From: Anaerolineae bacterium
GTDB taxonomy: Bacteria; Chloroflexota; Anaerolineae; J102
Length of the DNA: 14,328 nucleotides
Direction of reading: 5' to 3'
NCBI GenBank assembly: GCA_026992375.1
Contig: JALXAF010000352.1
Location: 1 to 14,328 of the forward strand
In this document: positions 13,451 to 14,328 of the stretch, in pieces
How the letters are laid out: each line of letters starts with the position of its first letter
Position numbering within the stretch: the stretch's first letter is position 1
Notes under the pieces: generated by a model
Told to the model about the DNA's origin: nothing
Database searches by the model: none
The model's input: only the letters and a program-made list of their open reading frames with translations
Position numbers and translations under genes: made by a program

Positions 13451-14197
13451 TTAGAAGACGACGCCTAGCCATTGTAACAGCATCACAAAGGCGGGAGCCA
13501 AAAAGATGGCGGGCAGAAAGTTGGCCGCGCGCAGGCGTTTGATATCCAGCAGGATGAAGCCAATGCTGAGAAGCACAATGCCGCCGGTGGCCGTCATCTC
13601 GATGACTGCGGGGTTGTCGGCGGTGACGCCGCCCAGAGCGCCGCCGAAGAGCATGGCCAACAGAGCGATTCCGCCCTGGAACAGGAAGACGGTGATGGCG
13701 GAAAGAATCACGCCCGGGCCCAGGCTGGCCGCAAAGGCGATGGAGGCGAAGCCATCCAGCACCGATTTCAGCAACAGGAATTCGTAGTTATTGACCAACC
13801 CGTCATTGACCGCACCGATGATAGTCAGCGGGCCCACGCAATAGACCAGACTGGCGGTGACGAAAGCCTGCACCAGCCGTCCCTCGTCCTGCTCGCCCAG
13901 GCGTTTGCCAAAGGTGCGCTCCATCCACTGGCCCAGCGCGTCCAGCCGCTCCTCCAACTGCATCCACTCGCCGAGCATCGCGCCGATGACGATGGCGAAC
14001 AGGGGGATGAGGATGTTTTTCGTGGTGATGGCGTTGCTGATGGCCACGATGATGGTGACCAGGCCCAAGCCATGCAACACGGTCTTTTGCGTGTTATCGC
14101 TGAGCCTGTGGCCGACGAGAATGCCAATGAGGCTGCCCAGGATGACGGTGGTGGTGTTGATGAGGGTGCCGGTGAGGCCGGGGATGAGGATAGGCAT
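13451..14197 (-). CDS. DUF554 family integral membrane protein
   Basis: 248-residue membrane protein with about seven hydrophobic segments. The DUF554 (YdfK-like) pattern is visible: GTLINTTTVILGSLIG at the N-terminus, HGLGLVTIIVAISNAI, then a cytoplasmic-type charged loop (MERTFGKRLGEQDEGRLVQAF), the block SLVYCVGPLTIIGAVNDGL and SVLDGFASIAFAASLGPGV, and a C-terminal GGIVLLSIGFILLDIKRLR. Proposed transport roles in the family are not established. ATG 14197 matches the usual N-terminus, but I see no clear Shine-Dalgarno or leaderless promoter before it. It is probably the first gene of an operon with the PTPS-fold protein (71 nt downstream) and rnz. Confidence 0.88.
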   Translation of the reverse strand: MPILIPGLTGTLINTTTVILGSLIGILVGHRLSDNTQKTVLHGLGLVTIIVAISNAITTKNILIPLFAIVIGAMLGEWMQLEERLDALGQWMERTFGKRLGEQDEGRLVQAFVTASLVYCVGPLTIIGAVNDGLVNNYEFLLLKSVLDGFASIAFAASLGPGVILSAITVFLFQGGIALLAMLFGGALGGVTADNPAVIEMTATGGIVLLSIGFILLDIKRLRAANFLPAIFLAPAFVMLLQWLGVVF

Positions 14198-14224
14198 GGG
14201 AGACTGCTTTGAAAATAGAATAAG

Positions 14225-14328
14225 TCACGCCGCAATAGGTACGGGCTGCAAGGATACTTGATAGCCCAAGCGACGCAGTTGACGCATAAGGTAGTCCACC
14301 TTGGCCTCTTTTCGCCGCGAGTCAAAGT
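14225..14328 (-). pseudogene. C-terminal end of a probable transposase, cut by window edge
   Basis: On the minus strand an open frame enters from the right edge and ends in TGA at 14225-14227, giving 33 residues: FDSRRKEAKV, DYLMRQLRRL, GYQVSLQPV, then PIAA. The basic RRKE-x4-YLMRQLRRLGYQVSLQP pattern resembles the extreme C-terminus of several DDE transposases common in Chloroflexota. The 27 bases between it and the DUF554 start contain no obvious inverted terminal repeat. It may be an intact element whose body lies outside the window or a remnant. Confidence 0.4.

Noticed and set aside
1..14328. CRISPR array, tRNA, rRNA, defence island or secondary-metabolite cluster
   Set aside because: No regularly spaced repeats, no cloverleaf or rRNA-like stretch, and no defence or biosynthetic signature genes were seen on either strand.

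Overview
The window looks like a chromosomal segment from a Chloroflexota bacterium (Anaerolineae/Caldilineae-like). This is an inference from three things: GC-rich coding sequence, an ABC substrate-binding lipoprotein with a long Pro/Thr/Glu/Ala linker of the kind common in that phylum, and short dispersed 'ACGCAGAT'-type intergenic repeats. No rRNA, tRNA, CRISPR array or complete mobile element was found. Most genes are housekeeping or metabolic.

Left part (1-3142, + strand): the 3' two-thirds of a methylmalonyl-CoA mutase large chain that lacks a B12 domain, then a Nudix hydrolase, then aroC (chorismate synthase). A possible 38-codon ORF lies on the minus strand between Nudix and aroC. The aroC-to-peptidase gap (3143-3378) holds no gene but carries two short dispersed-repeat-like sequences.

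Centre (3379-8757, - strand): one operon, transcribed right to left from a near-consensus sigma70-type promoter (TTGACA-17-TACAAT) at about 8708-8736. After a leader of about 285 nt it encodes a peptide-type ABC substrate-binding lipoprotein, a DppB-like permease, a DppC-like permease and an M20 amidohydrolase. A perfect 10-bp hairpin separates the binding protein from the permeases. No ATPase gene is present, so the transporter probably uses an ATPase encoded elsewhere. The M20 enzyme suggests an imported N-acyl amino acid or peptide that is hydrolysed in the cytoplasm.

Right part (8884-14328): a GT9 glycosyltransferase (-) and a TruC-like tRNA pseudouridine synthase (+) diverge from a compact region where two promoters share a -35 and both transcripts appear leaderless. 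Then follow a DUF4160-DUF2442 pair (-), a HIT-family hydrolase (+), and an apparent minus-strand operon of a DUF554 membrane protein, a 6-PTPS/QueD-fold protein that has lost most catalytic residues, and RNase Z. The right edge cuts a minus-strand ORF end resembling the C-terminus of a transposase.

I did not find a clearly new multi-gene system. The best leads are a 27-nt element shared, with fixed spacing to a TTGACA box, by the regions upstream of the Nudix gene and the ABC operon; the shared-(-35) divergent leaderless promoters; the degenerate PTPS-fold protein; and the long ABC-operon leader.
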